Source: Rhodocyclaceae bacterium UBA2271
GTDB lineage: Bacteria > Pseudomonadota > Gammaproteobacteria > Burkholderiales > Rhodocyclaceae
Length of the DNA stretch: 43,304 nt
Direction of reading: 5' to 3'
Assembly: GCA_002347405.1 (NCBI GenBank)
Contig: DDXB01000030.1
Coordinates: 1 to 43,304 of the forward strand
The first letter of the stretch is position 1; every line of letters begins with the position of its first letter. The notes beneath the pieces are model-generated. The model was not told the DNA's origin and made no database searches. It saw nothing but the letters and a program-made list of their open reading frames with translations. The translations under genes and the position numbers were made by a program. Positions 27,791 to 35,551 of the stretch are shown here, piece after piece.

Positions 27791-28435
27791 TCAAGGGGGG
27801 GATTCGCCAGGAAAGTAGACCTGCACGGCATATTCCGGATCGCGGCGCCAGTGCCGTTCCTTGAGCAGCCACTGCATGACGAATTCCCGCACCGTCTGCC
27901 GGCCAGCTTCCGTGGCCAGCTGGAGGTAGCGCTCGGACCCAGCCCGCGCCCCCAGTTCCGGTGTCATCGAACGCTCGAGGGCCGCGAGATTTTCATCCTT
28001 GTTGAAGCGCGCCCAGCCACTCTGGGTGTATTTCTGCAAGGCGCTGGTGTCGAAGGCGACGGGCAGGCTGGGATTCAGCCTCGGCGCATGCACAATCGCC
28101 GTTTTGCCCCTGAGCGCAATGCGCCATTCCTTCGCCAGTTCGATGTGATAGCGATAGACCACCGGCGTCTGGATATGCGAAACGGTCGTGCCGAGCGGGA
28201 TGCCCCAGAACTCCTTGGTATCCGCGCGGGTAAATCTTTCGAGCGCCGTCACGGTCGCGACTTCGAGCAGGCCGCCCGGGGTGCGCATCACCACCGGGAC
28301 TTCCGGCGCCAGGAGCGTTGTTTCGGTCTTGCTGGCCGTCAGCTTGGCATATGAGGCATGCAGGAACCAGGCTGCTGCGCCGAGGGCAGCCAGTATCAGG
28401 ATCGCCCAGCCGCTCAGTCGGATGTTGAGTTGCAT
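27791..28435 (-). CDS. Membrane-anchored protein of unknown function
   Basis: A 214-residue protein I cannot assign. It has one N-terminal membrane helix (about residues 8-27, WAILILAALGAAAWFL), then a mostly polar domain predicted outside the cytoplasm. The domain has beta-like stretches such as TPVVYRYHIELAKEWRIALR and GKTAIVHAPRLNPSLPVAFD, and a helical C-terminus (REFVMQWLLKERHW). The layout faintly resembles DUF4230-type proteins, but this is only an impression. It is the second gene of a pair with the coiled-coil protein 12 nt upstream. Confidence 0.75.
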   Translation of the reverse strand: MQLNIRLSGWAILILAALGAAAWFLHASYAKLTASKTETTLLAPEVPVVMRTPGGLLEVATVTALERFTRADTKEFWGIPLGTTVSHIQTPVVYRYHIELAKEWRIALRGKTAIVHAPRLNPSLPVAFDTSALQKYTQSGWARFNKDENLAALERSMTPELGARAGSERYLQLATEAGRQTVREFVMQWLLKERHWRRDPEYAVQVYFPGESPP

Positions 28436-28447
28436 GGTGCCGGTACC

Positions 28448-28852
28448 TTAGCGCAGCAGTAGCAAGACCAGGCCAACCACCGCAACGATGCCGATGACGA
28501 GCGTCGTCGCACCCAACCACACGACGCGCAGGCGGTTGGCCTCGACGCGCTTGATCAGTTGTGTGTTCTGTTCGGCCAGCGTCTTGATCAGTTCGGAGGA
28601 CGCGAGCATCTGACTGTGCAGGTCGGCGGTGGCGGCTTCCGTCGCCACCAGCCGTGCCTGCAGGGCGGCGATGACTTCGTTGTCCGACTGCGGCCGGGCC
28701 GCGGCGCGCTCTGCCGATGCGGGCTGCTCGACAGGTTTCTTGCCGACGCTGCTCCATAGTTTCTTGGCACCATCGGCAACCGCGGGGGCATTGCTGATGA
28801 CCTCTTTCCAGGGGACGATTTTGAGTACCGCAAGCCAAGGGATCGCCATCAT
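28448..28852 (-). CDS. Small coiled-coil protein with C-terminal membrane helix
   Basis: A 134-residue protein of unknown function. It has a Pro/Ala-rich middle, a likely coiled coil from about residue 55 to 105 (VIAALQARLVATEAATADLH and onward, with regular Leu/Ile spacing), and a C-terminal membrane helix (TTLVIGIVAVVGLVLLLL), so it is tail-anchored. Two ATG codons lie in a row at 28852 and 28849; GGAAAGG upstream gives 4 or 7 nt spacing, and the second fits better. It is 12 nt upstream of the other membrane protein, suggesting joint function. Confidence 0.75.
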   Translation of the reverse strand: MMAIPWLAVLKIVPWKEVISNAPAVADGAKKLWSSVGKKPVEQPASAERAAARPQSDNEVIAALQARLVATEAATADLHSQMLASSELIKTLAEQNTQLIKRVEANRLRVVWLGATTLVIGIVAVVGLVLLLLR

Positions 28853-28889
28853 GAAACCTTTCCGGAAAATGGAGCAATGAAACTAAAAA

Positions 28890-29043
28890 CCTCAGTTCGC
28901 ACCACGGAGATCACGGAGGACACGGAGAAACGGCGCAAGCATACATAATTCAGGCGCACCCAACGGGCGACATGCTCTTATTACGTAACGCCTTGTCTTT
29001 TCTCCGTGATCACCGTGTCCTCCGTGCGGTGAACTGCTTTTTC
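28890..29043. repeat. CACGGAG-type inverted repeat, copy 3
   Basis: It begins CCTCAGTT, then the arm ACCACGGAGATCACGGAGGA, and ends with CTCCGTGATCACCGTGTCC and AACTGCTTTTTC. The outer ends and centre resemble copy 4 at 31961-32100, including a CGGGYGAC and CGTAACG in the middle, so these two form one subfamily of about 140-155 bp. It fills the gap between PhzF and the coiled-coil gene. Confidence 0.85.
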
Positions 29044-29053
29044 TAAGATGAAC

Positions 29054-29833
29054 TCAGAACTCGATTTCACCCGCCATGAAAACAATGGCACGTCCGGCGA
29101 GCAATACCCGCTTCCACTTTACCTCACAGTCGATGTTGCCGCCACGGCGGGAAACCTGCCGGGCTTTCAGCATGGGCTTGCCCAGTTTTGCTGCCCAGTA
29201 CGGCGCCAGTTGGCAGTGCGCCGAACCGGTGACCGGATCCTCCGGAACGCCCAGTTTGGGAGCAAAAAAACGACTGACAAAATCAACATCGACACCGGGT
29301 GCGGTAACGATGACGCCGCGCAGGTCAAGTTGGCTCAGCAGGGCCTGGTCGGGGGTGATGGCGCGCACGGTGGCTTCGCTGTCGAACACGGCCATGTAAT
29401 CCTCGGCGGCCAACACCTCAAGGGGACGTTGGCCAAGTCCTTGCAGCAGGATATCCACAGGCACATGTGGTGCGGGCAGGGACGCTGGAAAGTCCATTTG
29501 CAGAAGCTCGCCGCGTTTTTCGACAAACAGGTTACCGCTGCGGGTTTCAAAGGTGATGGCCGGTTTGGCATAGCCCAGAACCGTGAAGATGATATGCGCC
29601 GAGGCCAGCGTGGCGTGGCCGCACAGATCGACCTCCTGGACCGGGGTGAACCAACGCAGCGCGAAACCTTTTTCCGAGGGGACAAAGAACGCGGTCTCGG
29701 CCAGATTGTTTTCCTCGGCGATGGCCTGCAGCATGCTGTCATCCAGCCAGCGTTCTAGCGGGCAGACAGCTGCGGGATTGCCTTCAAATGTGCGGGTGGC
29801 AAAGGCGTCAACCTGATATTGCCGGATTTTCAT
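29054..29833 (-). CDS. PhzF-family isomerase
   Basis: A 259-residue protein of the PhzF/diaminopimelate-epimerase fold. The hallmarks are present: FEGNPAAVC near the N-terminus, the catalytic Glu at E46 (ENNLAETAFF, matching E45 of PhzF), DLCGHATLASAH, and EDPVTGSAHCQLAPYW near the C-terminus. Members catalyse proton-transfer isomerisations of small metabolites. Without other phenazine genes here, phenazine synthesis is unlikely and the substrate is unknown. The gene lies 107 nt downstream of the HPP-family gene on the same strand. No clear Shine-Dalgarno precedes the ATG. Confidence 0.93.
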   Translation of the reverse strand: MKIRQYQVDAFATRTFEGNPAAVCPLERWLDDSMLQAIAEENNLAETAFFVPSEKGFALRWFTPVQEVDLCGHATLASAHIIFTVLGYAKPAITFETRSGNLFVEKRGELLQMDFPASLPAPHVPVDILLQGLGQRPLEVLAAEDYMAVFDSEATVRAITPDQALLSQLDLRGVIVTAPGVDVDFVSRFFAPKLGVPEDPVTGSAHCQLAPYWAAKLGKPMLKARQVSRRGGNIDCEVKWKRVLLAGRAIVFMAGEIEF

Positions 29834-29940
29834 TTTGTGTCACGATGAGGGGGAAATTGCAGAAAGCACAGTGCAGGCAAAAGCACTCATCTAATGGCCA
29901 GCAGGTCAATCTGGCGGCAGGAAAAATACCTGGCATTTCG

Positions 29941-30489
29941 CTAAAACCAGTACATCGGATAGTGGCGTTTCGGATTGCCCGAAAGATTGTTGATCAACAG
30001 CGCCACCAGCAGCATGACCAGCGCTCCCAACGCCACGGGAGACAGGACAAAGCTGTAACCCAGCATATGGCTGTTGGAACTGCCGCTTACCGCGATCAGC
30101 GCCGTCGCGCCGCCGGGCGGATGTATGGTGCGGGTGGCATGCATGGCGACGAGGGAAAGCGCAACCGCCAGCGCGCTGATCAGCGCGACCGGTTCGGGGA
30201 AAAGTTTGCATAGCGTTATGCCGATCAGCGCACTCAGTACATGCCCGCCGACCAGATTGCGCGGTTGCGAAAATTCGGCCTGCGGCGCCCCATAGAGCAG
30301 CACCGCCGAGGCGCCGAAAGAACCGATCAGGAACAGGTGATCGGTGATGTCCTGACTGACGAGCGTGCTCATTACCGCCACCAGGTAGATACCGACAAAT
30401 GCACCGAGACCGGACCAGGCTATTTTTGTCCAGGGCTTGCGCGGCGGGCAGGGTGTCTTGCTGCCCATTCGCTTGAAGTAATAACGCAT
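29941..30489 (-). CDS. HPP-family integral membrane protein
   Basis: A 182-residue inner membrane protein with about four helices and the family's HPPGGATAL motif (residues about 122-130), preceded by LIGSFGASAVLLYG. Related HPP proteins in cyanobacteria and plants are linked to nitrite transport; in proteobacteria the role is not defined. It has a basic N-terminus (KTPCPPRKPWTK). It lies 45 nt downstream of the AEC transporter gene on the same strand. GATAAT sits exactly 6 nt before the ATG with no Shine-Dalgarno, pointing to a separate leaderless start. Confidence 0.9.
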   Translation of the reverse strand: MRYYFKRMGSKTPCPPRKPWTKIAWSGLGAFVGIYLVAVMSTLVSQDITDHLFLIGSFGASAVLLYGAPQAEFSQPRNLVGGHVLSALIGITLCKLFPEPVALISALAVALSLVAMHATRTIHPPGGATALIAVSGSSNSHMLGYSFVLSPVALGALVMLLVALLINNLSGNPKRHYPMYWF

Positions 30490-30495
30490 AGCGGA

Positions 30496-30501
30496 ATTAT
30501 C
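30496..30501 (-). promoter_or_regulatory. -10-like element of the HPP-family gene; possible leaderless start
   Basis: GATAAT on the minus strand, 6 nt before the ATG, with no Shine-Dalgarno and no good -35. The spacing equals that at the crp-like and racemase genes. Confidence 0.4.
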
Positions 30502-30534
30502 GGTCAGAAATACCTGAAAACGATCACCTTGTGT

Positions 30535-31470
30535 TTAGCTGGTCAGTGTCAGCACCAGCGGCACGGTGAAGGTCGAAACCACTGTCGATATCACCATGCC
30601 CGCCGCCACTGGCCCCTGCATGGTGCGGAACTGCTGGGACATTACGTAAACATTGACGCCCATTGCCAGCGCGGCAAGCAGTGTTACCACCTGCGTTTCC
30701 AGTAGTGGCAGACCGAGCGCCCGCGCGAGGAGCCAGACGACTAAAGGCTGGACAAAGAGTTTGATGGCGGTGATCGCCAGGCTTTGGGCGATGCCGTCGC
30801 GAATGCTGTACGCCGCAAGGCTCATGCCGAGGGCAATGAGTGAAAGCGGGACCGCAGTCTGGCCGAGCATGGCGAGGGGAACATCAATGAAGGTGGGGAG
30901 CGACAGGCCAGTGAACCCCCAGGCAGTGCCCGTCAGGATCGAGGCGACAATCGGATTGGTCAGCACCCCCTTTAAGGTCTTGCCGAAGCCCCGCAGCGAA
31001 AATTCGCCGTGGCGCGCCCACTCGACCGAGAGCGTGACCAGCGTCCACAGGATCAGGGCATTGAACACGAGGACCAACGAGACAGTGGCGAGCGAAGCAT
31101 CGCCCAGCGTGGTCTTGGCGACAGCCACACCCAGGATGACGTTGTTGGAAAACACCCCGCCCAGGGCAAACACCGACTGGGCGACGCCGTCAAGCTTGAA
31201 CAGGGTCGCCGCCACCAGACGGCCGATGATGAAAACGATCAGGCAACCACCGAAGAATGCAATCAGCAGGCGGGCATCAACCGGCGGCATTTTTGAAAAA
31301 TCGCCCATCATGCGGAACAACATGGCCGGAATGGCGATTGCGTAGGCAAACTGCGCCAGGGTTTCCGCTGCCGGCAAGGACCAGCGGCCAGAGCGCGCAA
31401 CAACGTAGCCAATCAAGATAAGCAGGAAGAGCGGACTGGCGAGCGAGAAGTGGTGGAGGAAACTGGACAA
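30535..31470 (-). CDS. AEC-family transporter (auxin efflux carrier superfamily), first copy
   Basis: A 311-residue membrane protein with about ten helices in two five-helix halves. Family features include the unwound-helix region in each half: FALGGVFSNNVILGVAV in the first half, and LLAALAMGVNVYVMSQQF in the second. The middle loop is short and basic. Members export or import small organic anions such as malate. The start codon appears to be TTG (31468-31470) with no good Shine-Dalgarno; no better in-frame start was found upstream. A second AEC gene lies 2 kb away (33548) on the opposite strand; the two sequences differ clearly. Confidence 0.88.
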   Translation of the reverse strand: MSSFLHHFSLASPLFLLILIGYVVARSGRWSLPAAETLAQFAYAIAIPAMLFRMMGDFSKMPPVDARLLIAFFGGCLIVFIIGRLVAATLFKLDGVAQSVFALGGVFSNNVILGVAVAKTTLGDASLATVSLVLVFNALILWTLVTLSVEWARHGEFSLRGFGKTLKGVLTNPIVASILTGTAWGFTGLSLPTFIDVPLAMLGQTAVPLSLIALGMSLAAYSIRDGIAQSLAITAIKLFVQPLVVWLLARALGLPLLETQVVTLLAALAMGVNVYVMSQQFRTMQGPVAAGMVISTVVSTFTVPLVLTLTS

Positions 31471-31507
31471 GGCTGCGTCAACGGCGCGGGGAATAGAGAA
31501 AAGCCCG

Positions 31508-31535
31508 GATTTTCCAGCATTCCCGGCGGAAAATC
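31508..31535 (-). terminator. Possible terminator downstream of the small secreted protein gene
   Basis: Inverted repeat GATTTTCC/GGAAAATC at 31508-31515 and 31528-31535. On the minus strand it is followed by CGGGCTTTTCT. The stem is AT-rich with a 12-nt loop, so strength is doubtful. Confidence 0.35.
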
Positions 31536-31598
31536 AGAAAAACCTTGCCCTGTTCCCGGCCTTGCCCCACGTCTGTTAGCGGAAGTCAGTTCGCTGGA

Positions 31599-31952
31599 TC
31601 AGCGCCCGCGTCCTCCACCCGGGCCCATGCCGCCAGCACCGCCGGGACCCATGCTACCGCCACCAGCGGGCGGTTCGTCGGGCAGGGTCATGTTGCGCTC
31701 CCGGGCCCGCGCTTTCATGGCCTCATGATGTTCCATGCGGATTCTTTCGCGCTCTTCAGCCGTTGTCGTGGCGCGCATTTTGGCGCGATACTCGTTGCAC
31801 TCCTGTTGTGTCATGAGTTGGCTGCCATAGATCTGGTCCTGCTGTTGAGTCTGGCTTTTTGACTGAACTAGTGGCGGGTCTGCCGCCAAAATGATTCCTG
31901 CAGGCAGAAGCAGGGTGGTGATCGTCACGGATAGCACCAATGGTTGTTTCAT
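31599..31952 (-). CDS. Small secreted protein with helical charged core and Gly-rich tail
   Basis: A 117-residue exported protein. The start at 31952 (MKQPLVLSVTITTLLLPAGI) gives a good signal peptide and has GAGGT 8 nt upstream; the longer GTG start at 31970 would put this site inside the gene. The mature part contains MTQQECNEYRAKMRATTTAE and then ERERIRMEHHEAMKARARER, a charged helical motif that recurs in betaproteobacterial small periplasmic proteins and recalls Spy/CpxP-like helices. The tail is Gly/Met/Pro-rich (GGGSMGPGGAGGMGPGGG). The function is unknown; periplasmic stress or metal binding are possibilities. Confidence 0.78.
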   Translation of the reverse strand: MKQPLVLSVTITTLLLPAGIILAADPPLVQSKSQTQQQDQIYGSQLMTQQECNEYRAKMRATTTAEERERIRMEHHEAMKARARERNMTLPDEPPAGGGSMGPGGAGGMGPGGGRGR

Positions 31953-31960
31953 CCCTAATA

Positions 31961-32100
31961 CCTCAGTCACACCACGGAGATCACGGAGGACACGGAGACA
32001 AGACGCCAGCGGAAAAATGCGGGAGCATCCGACGGGTGACGTCCATTGCTTCCGTAACGACTGGTTTTTCTCCGTGACCTCCGTGGTTAACTGCTTTTTC
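31961..32100. repeat. CACGGAG-type inverted repeat, copy 4
   Basis: It starts CCTCAGTCACACCACGGAGA and ends TCCGTGACCTCCGTGGTTAA then CTGCTTTTTC, like copy 3. Its left end overlaps the 5' region of the small secreted protein gene and could affect its expression. It forms the left part of a gene-free stretch of about 380 nt reaching to 32331; the rest shows only the promoter region at its right end. Confidence 0.85.
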
Positions 32101-32283
32101 CAGGTTCATTGTCTTGGACTTCTTGTTCAAGCGGGTTGCCCAGTTAGCCGGGACACCTACCGCAACCCGTTCAATAGTGTGCGGATCTCGCGTGAAATGC
32201 CGCTATCTGGCAGCGCGAATCGATTTCAGTACAGACAGCGTGCGACGAATGATGGCTTTATATGCCTTCTAGGTGACACGGAA

Positions 32284-32325
32284 GGTGGCGACATGCAACT
32301 GCCACCGGGGTGTCTCTGATATGAT
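32284..32325 (+). promoter_or_regulatory. Extended -10 promoter of the racemase gene with upstream hairpin
   Basis: TGATATGAT at 32317-32325 is an extended -10 (TGn plus TATGAT). The ATG follows after 6 nt, so transcription would begin at the start codon. No Shine-Dalgarno is present. A perfect 6-bp inverted repeat, GGTGGC/GCCACC at 32284-32289 and 32301-32306, covers the -35 zone and could bind a regulator. Confidence 0.55.
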
Positions 32326-32331
32326 GCTCTC

Positions 32332-33543
32332 ATGACGATTAACTCCACTGCCCCCGGCCAGAATGTCGGCCACAATACCGGTCCCCTTGCAGGTTTGCGC
32401 GTCCTCGATCTGACCCGCCTGCTGCCGGGACCGGTCTGCACCCTCCATCTGGCCGATCTGGGTGCCGAGGTGATCAAGATCGAGGACACCGGCGCCGGTG
32501 ACTATTCGCGCACCATGAGTCTCGGCGCCAGTGCCGGGGAGGACAGTTTCTTCTTCCGCATCGTCAATCGCCACAAGCGCGGCATGCGGCTCGATCTCAA
32601 ACAGGCGGCCGGAGTGGCGGTCTTTCTGCGTCTGGCGCGTGAGGCGGATGTGATTGTCGAAAGCTTTCGTCCCGGCGTGGTCGACCGACTGGGTGTTGGC
32701 TATGCGGCCGTGCAGGCAATCAATCCGCGCATCGTCTATTGCGCCATCACCGGCTATGGTCAGGATGGTCCGTGGCGCGACCGCGCCGGCCATGACATCA
32801 ATTACATCGCCACGGCCGGGGTGCTCGATCAGATCGGCAACGCGGGCGAGGCGCCGGCCATTCCAAACCTGCAGATCGGCGATCTGCTGGGCGGTGCGTT
32901 GACGGCGGCAATGGGCATCCTCGCCGCGGTGATCGGCGCCAAAGCCACGGGCGCGGGTCGCTACGTCGATGTTTCGATGACCGACGCCAGTTTTGCCCAC
33001 GCCTATACGCCGTTGCTCTCGGTGCTGGGACGCGGACAGACCATGCCGCGCGGTACCGACGACCTTACCGGCGGTCTGCCCGGCTACGGCCTCTATCGCA
33101 CGCAGGATGGCCGTTACATGGCGGTGGGGGCACTGGAACCGAAGTTCTGGGCGCTGTTTTGTACGGCGATCGACCGCCCGGATCTCAAGCCATTCGGCCT
33201 GGCACGCGATGCGGACGGCGCGCGCACCCGCAGCGAACTCGAAAAACTGTTTGCCAGCCAGCCGCTCGGCCATTGGGCGGCGCTATTCGAGAGCGTCGAT
33301 TGTGGCGTAACTCCTGTGCTTGAGTTCGCCGAGGCGATGCGGCATCCGCAGTTGAAGGCACGCGGCATGCTCCCCGAAGTGGGCGGCCTGCCGCAATTCG
33401 CGCCACCATTCAAGATGTCCGGCTTCAATTTCACGGTGCGCAGTCCTGCGCCAAAAGTCGGCGCTGACGGGACGGCGATTCTGCGCGAGGCCGGCTATAC
33501 GCCCGATGAGATCGGGCAGTTGCGCAATCAGGGCGTGATCTGA
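32332..33543 (+). CDS. Alpha-methylacyl-CoA racemase (CaiB/BaiF family)
   Basis: A 403-residue family III CoA-transferase-fold protein. The N-terminus has the family start LAGLRVLDLTRLLPGPVCT and LADLGAEVIKIE. It fits a racemase rather than a CoA-transferase. H154 (RAGHDINY), D184 (IGDLLGG) and E269 (ALEPKFW) match His126, Asp156 and Glu241 of mycobacterial methylacyl-CoA racemase in context and in exact spacing (30 and 85 residues). These enzymes epimerise 2-methylacyl-CoA thioesters so beta-oxidation can proceed, as in branched-chain or sterol side-chain breakdown. The promoter suggests a leaderless message. A mini-repeat (33453-33477) encodes PKVGADGTA near the C-terminus, at the usual DT/DGT-type family end. 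The AEC gene follows after 4 nt. Confidence 0.9.
   Translation: MTINSTAPGQNVGHNTGPLAGLRVLDLTRLLPGPVCTLHLADLGAEVIKIEDTGAGDYSRTMSLGASAGEDSFFFRIVNRHKRGMRLDLKQAAGVAVFLRLAREADVIVESFRPGVVDRLGVGYAAVQAINPRIVYCAITGYGQDGPWRDRAGHDINYIATAGVLDQIGNAGEAPAIPNLQIGDLLGGALTAAMGILAAVIGAKATGAGRYVDVSMTDASFAHAYTPLLSVLGRGQTMPRGTDDLTGGLPGYGLYRTQDGRYMAVGALEPKFWALFCTAIDRPDLKPFGLARDADGARTRSELEKLFASQPLGHWAALFESVDCGVTPVLEFAEAMRHPQLKARGMLPEVGGLPQFAPPFKMSGFNFTVRSPAPKVGADGTAILREAGYTPDEIGQLRNQGVI
33453..33477 (+). repeat. Mini-repeat copy 6 (in the racemase gene)
   Basis: GTCGGCGCTGACGGGACGGC preceded by AAAA and followed by G. It is identical over 22 bp to the glmS copy and read in the same frame (KVGADGTA). Confidence 0.75.
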
Positions 33544-33547
33544 CCGG

Positions 33548-34447
33548 GTGAGCACCGCGCTGACCCTGCTGCCCGACTTTGCCCTGATCCTGCTCGGCTA
33601 TGCCCTGCGGCGCTGGATGGTGGCGCTGGGCGACCATTTCTGGACCGGGCTGGAAAAGCTGGTCTATTTTGTCTTGTTCCCGGCCCTGCTGTTCAACGCC
33701 ATCATCAAGACGCCGCTGTCCTTTGAAGCCATCCCCCTGTTTGGTGTAGGTGCGGCAGCGATGCTGGGCGCGATGCTGCTGGCCCTGTTGGCGCGGCCCC
33801 TGTTTTCGCTGACGCCGATTTCCTTCGCCTCGCAGTTCCAATGTGCCTTCCGCTTCAATACCTACATCGGACTGGCGGTGGCCGCCAAACTGCACGGCGC
33901 TGCGGGCATCGCGGCGATGGGGTTGCTGGCCGGTGGCATGGTGCCACTTGCCAACCTGGCTGCGGTCTGGATGCTGGCGCGGCATGGTGAAGCGTCGGTG
34001 TGGCGCGAACTGGCGAAGAATCCCTTGTTTCTGGCTACCCTGGCCGCGTTGGCGTGGAATCTGGCGGGATTGACGCTGCCCACACCGGCCGGACAGTTCC
34101 TCGGCCGACTGGCCGAGGCGGCAATTGCACTGGGCTTGCTGGCGGTGGGCGCGGCACTCAAATTGCGCGGTACGCTTGGGCCGGCCGGCCGCGGGGCGGC
34201 TGCCTATTTTCTGGTGATAAAGCTGCTGGCCATGCCGCTCATCGTGTTAGCGGTGGCCCGTCATATTGGGCTTGACGGTATTCATTTCGACATTGCGCTG
34301 GTTTTTGCCGCATTGCCGACGGCCTCTTCGGCCTACATACTCGCCCAGCGCATGGGCGGCGACGGCACGCGGGTGGCCTGGCTGATTTCTGCTAGCACCC
34401 TGCTGGGCATGCTGAGCTTACCGCTTTGGCTTGTTCTTCTGAGTTGA
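33548..34447 (+). CDS. AEC-family transporter, second copy
   Basis: A 299-residue membrane protein with about ten helices, starting with GTG at 33548, four bases after the racemase stop and probably co-transcribed with it. Family features include LEKLVYFVLFPALLFNAI, the mid-helix break FRFNTYIGLAV in the first half and FAALPTASSAYILAQRMGGD in the second half. This resembles AEC members annotated as malate or organic acid permeases. Pairing with the racemase suggests export or import of an organic acid from the same pathway. Its last 30 nt overlap the 3' end of phaM on the other strand. Confidence 0.88.
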   Translation: MSTALTLLPDFALILLGYALRRWMVALGDHFWTGLEKLVYFVLFPALLFNAIIKTPLSFEAIPLFGVGAAAMLGAMLLALLARPLFSLTPISFASQFQCAFRFNTYIGLAVAAKLHGAAGIAAMGLLAGGMVPLANLAAVWMLARHGEASVWRELAKNPLFLATLAALAWNLAGLTLPTPAGQFLGRLAEAAIALGLLAVGAALKLRGTLGPAGRGAAAYFLVIKLLAMPLIVLAVARHIGLDGIHFDIALVFAALPTASSAYILAQRMGGDGTRVAWLISASTLLGMLSLPLWLVLLS

Positions 34448-34855
34448 ACTGGCGCTTTTCGTGGGCGTTTCCGGTGCGGGTTTTTCTGCCGGTGGCGCAA
34501 CGGATTCTGCCGGAGGCATGCCCCCGGTGCTCCCCGTCAGGTTCCACGGCATCGGCCAGGTAGCCGGATTGAGGAAGGGGTTGGGCGCTGCGTTGCCTTC
34601 GCTATCCTTTGCCGACTGGCTCATCTGCTGGAGAGCCATAAGCGTGGTGCGCTGCATTTCAAGCCCCTGGATGGTCATCTGCAGCAAGCCCAGGTTCGAC
34701 TTGAGCCAGCCTTCGACGGCCTTCAGGTCGGCGATGCGTTTTCCCAGTTCGTCGGTGTCGAGCGTGGGCGTTACCATGCCGGGTAGCGAGAAGCCCATGT
34801 TGCCCCACATATTCTTGAGTAAATCCATTGGATCGTTCTGGGTTTCGTGGGTCAT
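34418..34855 (-). CDS. phaM: PhaM-family polyhydroxyalkanoate granule regulatory protein
   Basis: A 145-residue cytoplasmic protein of the PhaM family. In Cupriavidus, PhaM activates the PHB synthase and ties granules to the nucleoid. The conserved N-terminal block is clear: DLLKNMWGNMGFSLPGMV, then LDTDELGKRIADLKAVEGWL and LLQMTIQGLEMQRTTL. The C-terminus is Pro/Ala-rich and ends in a basic tail (TQKNKPKR), as expected for DNA binding. It is a lone gene here; no pha synthase or phasin is in view. Its 3' end overlaps the AEC gene by 30 nt in a convergent arrangement. Confidence 0.9.
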   Translation of the reverse strand: MTHETQNDPMDLLKNMWGNMGFSLPGMVTPTLDTDELGKRIADLKAVEGWLKSNLGLLQMTIQGLEMQRTTLMALQQMSQSAKDSEGNAAPNPFLNPATWPMPWNLTGSTGGMPPAESVAPPAEKPAPETPTKSASSTQKNKPKR

Positions 34856-34864
34856 GATTAGGCC

Positions 34865-34894
34865 TCGACAGGAATATGAAATAACGCTTATGAT
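34865..34894 (+). promoter_or_regulatory. Sigma-70 promoter of the response regulator gene
   Basis: TCGACA at 34865-34870, an 18-nt spacer, and TATGAT at 34889-34894. Each hexamer matches 5 of 6 consensus bases. The predicted transcript start near 34901 gives a leader of about 20 nt that holds the GGGGGAAG ribosome binding site. Confidence 0.6.
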
Positions 34895-34921
34895 AGCCGT
34901 ATTCTAAAAGGGGGAAGTTAA

Positions 34922-35551
34922 GTGCGGATACTGGTGATAGAAGACCATACGCTGGTGCGCGAAGGATTGCTACTGGCGTTGAAGGGGCTGGATGAAGGCG
35001 GGGTACCTGCCGAGATTCTGGGTGCCAGGGATGCCGACGAGGCAACGCGACTACTCACGGCCAGCGATGACTTCGACCTGATCCTGCTCGACCTGATGTT
35101 GCCGGGGACTGGTGGTATGGCTTTCCTGGGCGTGATCCGCAAACGGCATCCACACATTCCGGTGGTGGTGCTGTCAGCGCTGGATGATGGCGAAACCGTG
35201 CTCAAGGCCATGCGTCAAGGGGCGGCAGGCTTCGTTTCCAAGGCCAGCCCGACCGATACCCTGCTGGAAGCACTCCGCGAAGTGCTCGCCGGCGAAACGT
35301 GGTTGCCGCCGGAATACCGTGAATTGTCCGGCAAGCGTCGCCGTGCCAAAACCGTTGCCGAACGCTTTGGCCTGACCAAGAGTCAGGCGCGCGTGCTTGA
35401 ACTGCTGGCCGAGGGCAAGACCAACCGCGAAATCGGTGCAATGCTTGGGGTTACCGAGGGCACGGTGAAAATCCACGTTTCGGCAATTTTCAAGGCCCTG
35501 AATGTGAGCAATCGCTCACAGGCCTTGCTGGTGGCGCAAGGCAAGAAATAG
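34922..35551 (+). CDS. NarL/FixJ-type two-component response regulator
   Basis: A 209-residue DNA-binding response regulator. The receiver domain has the acidic pair E7/D8, the phospho-acceptor D57 (ILLDLMLPG) and the Lys in FVSKAS. The C-terminal LuxR-type HTH reads LTKSQARVLELLAEGKTNRE then IGAMLGVTEGTVKIHVSAIF. The start is GTG at 34922 with GGGGGAAG 4-5 nt upstream. No histidine kinase is nearby, so it is an orphan in this window. Its stop is followed at once by a tandem pair of multi-hairpin repeats. Confidence 0.94.
   Translation: MRILVIEDHTLVREGLLLALKGLDEGGVPAEILGARDADEATRLLTASDDFDLILLDLMLPGTGGMAFLGVIRKRHPHIPVVVLSALDDGETVLKAMRQGAAGFVSKASPTDTLLEALREVLAGETWLPPEYRELSGKRRRAKTVAERFGLTKSQARVLELLAEGKTNREIGAMLGVTEGTVKIHVSAIFKALNVSNRSQALLVAQGKK

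Noticed and set aside
31891..32319. 142-residue plus-strand frame across the 31961 repeat
   Set aside because: It runs through the inverted repeat and the promoter region; no homology or start signal is visible.
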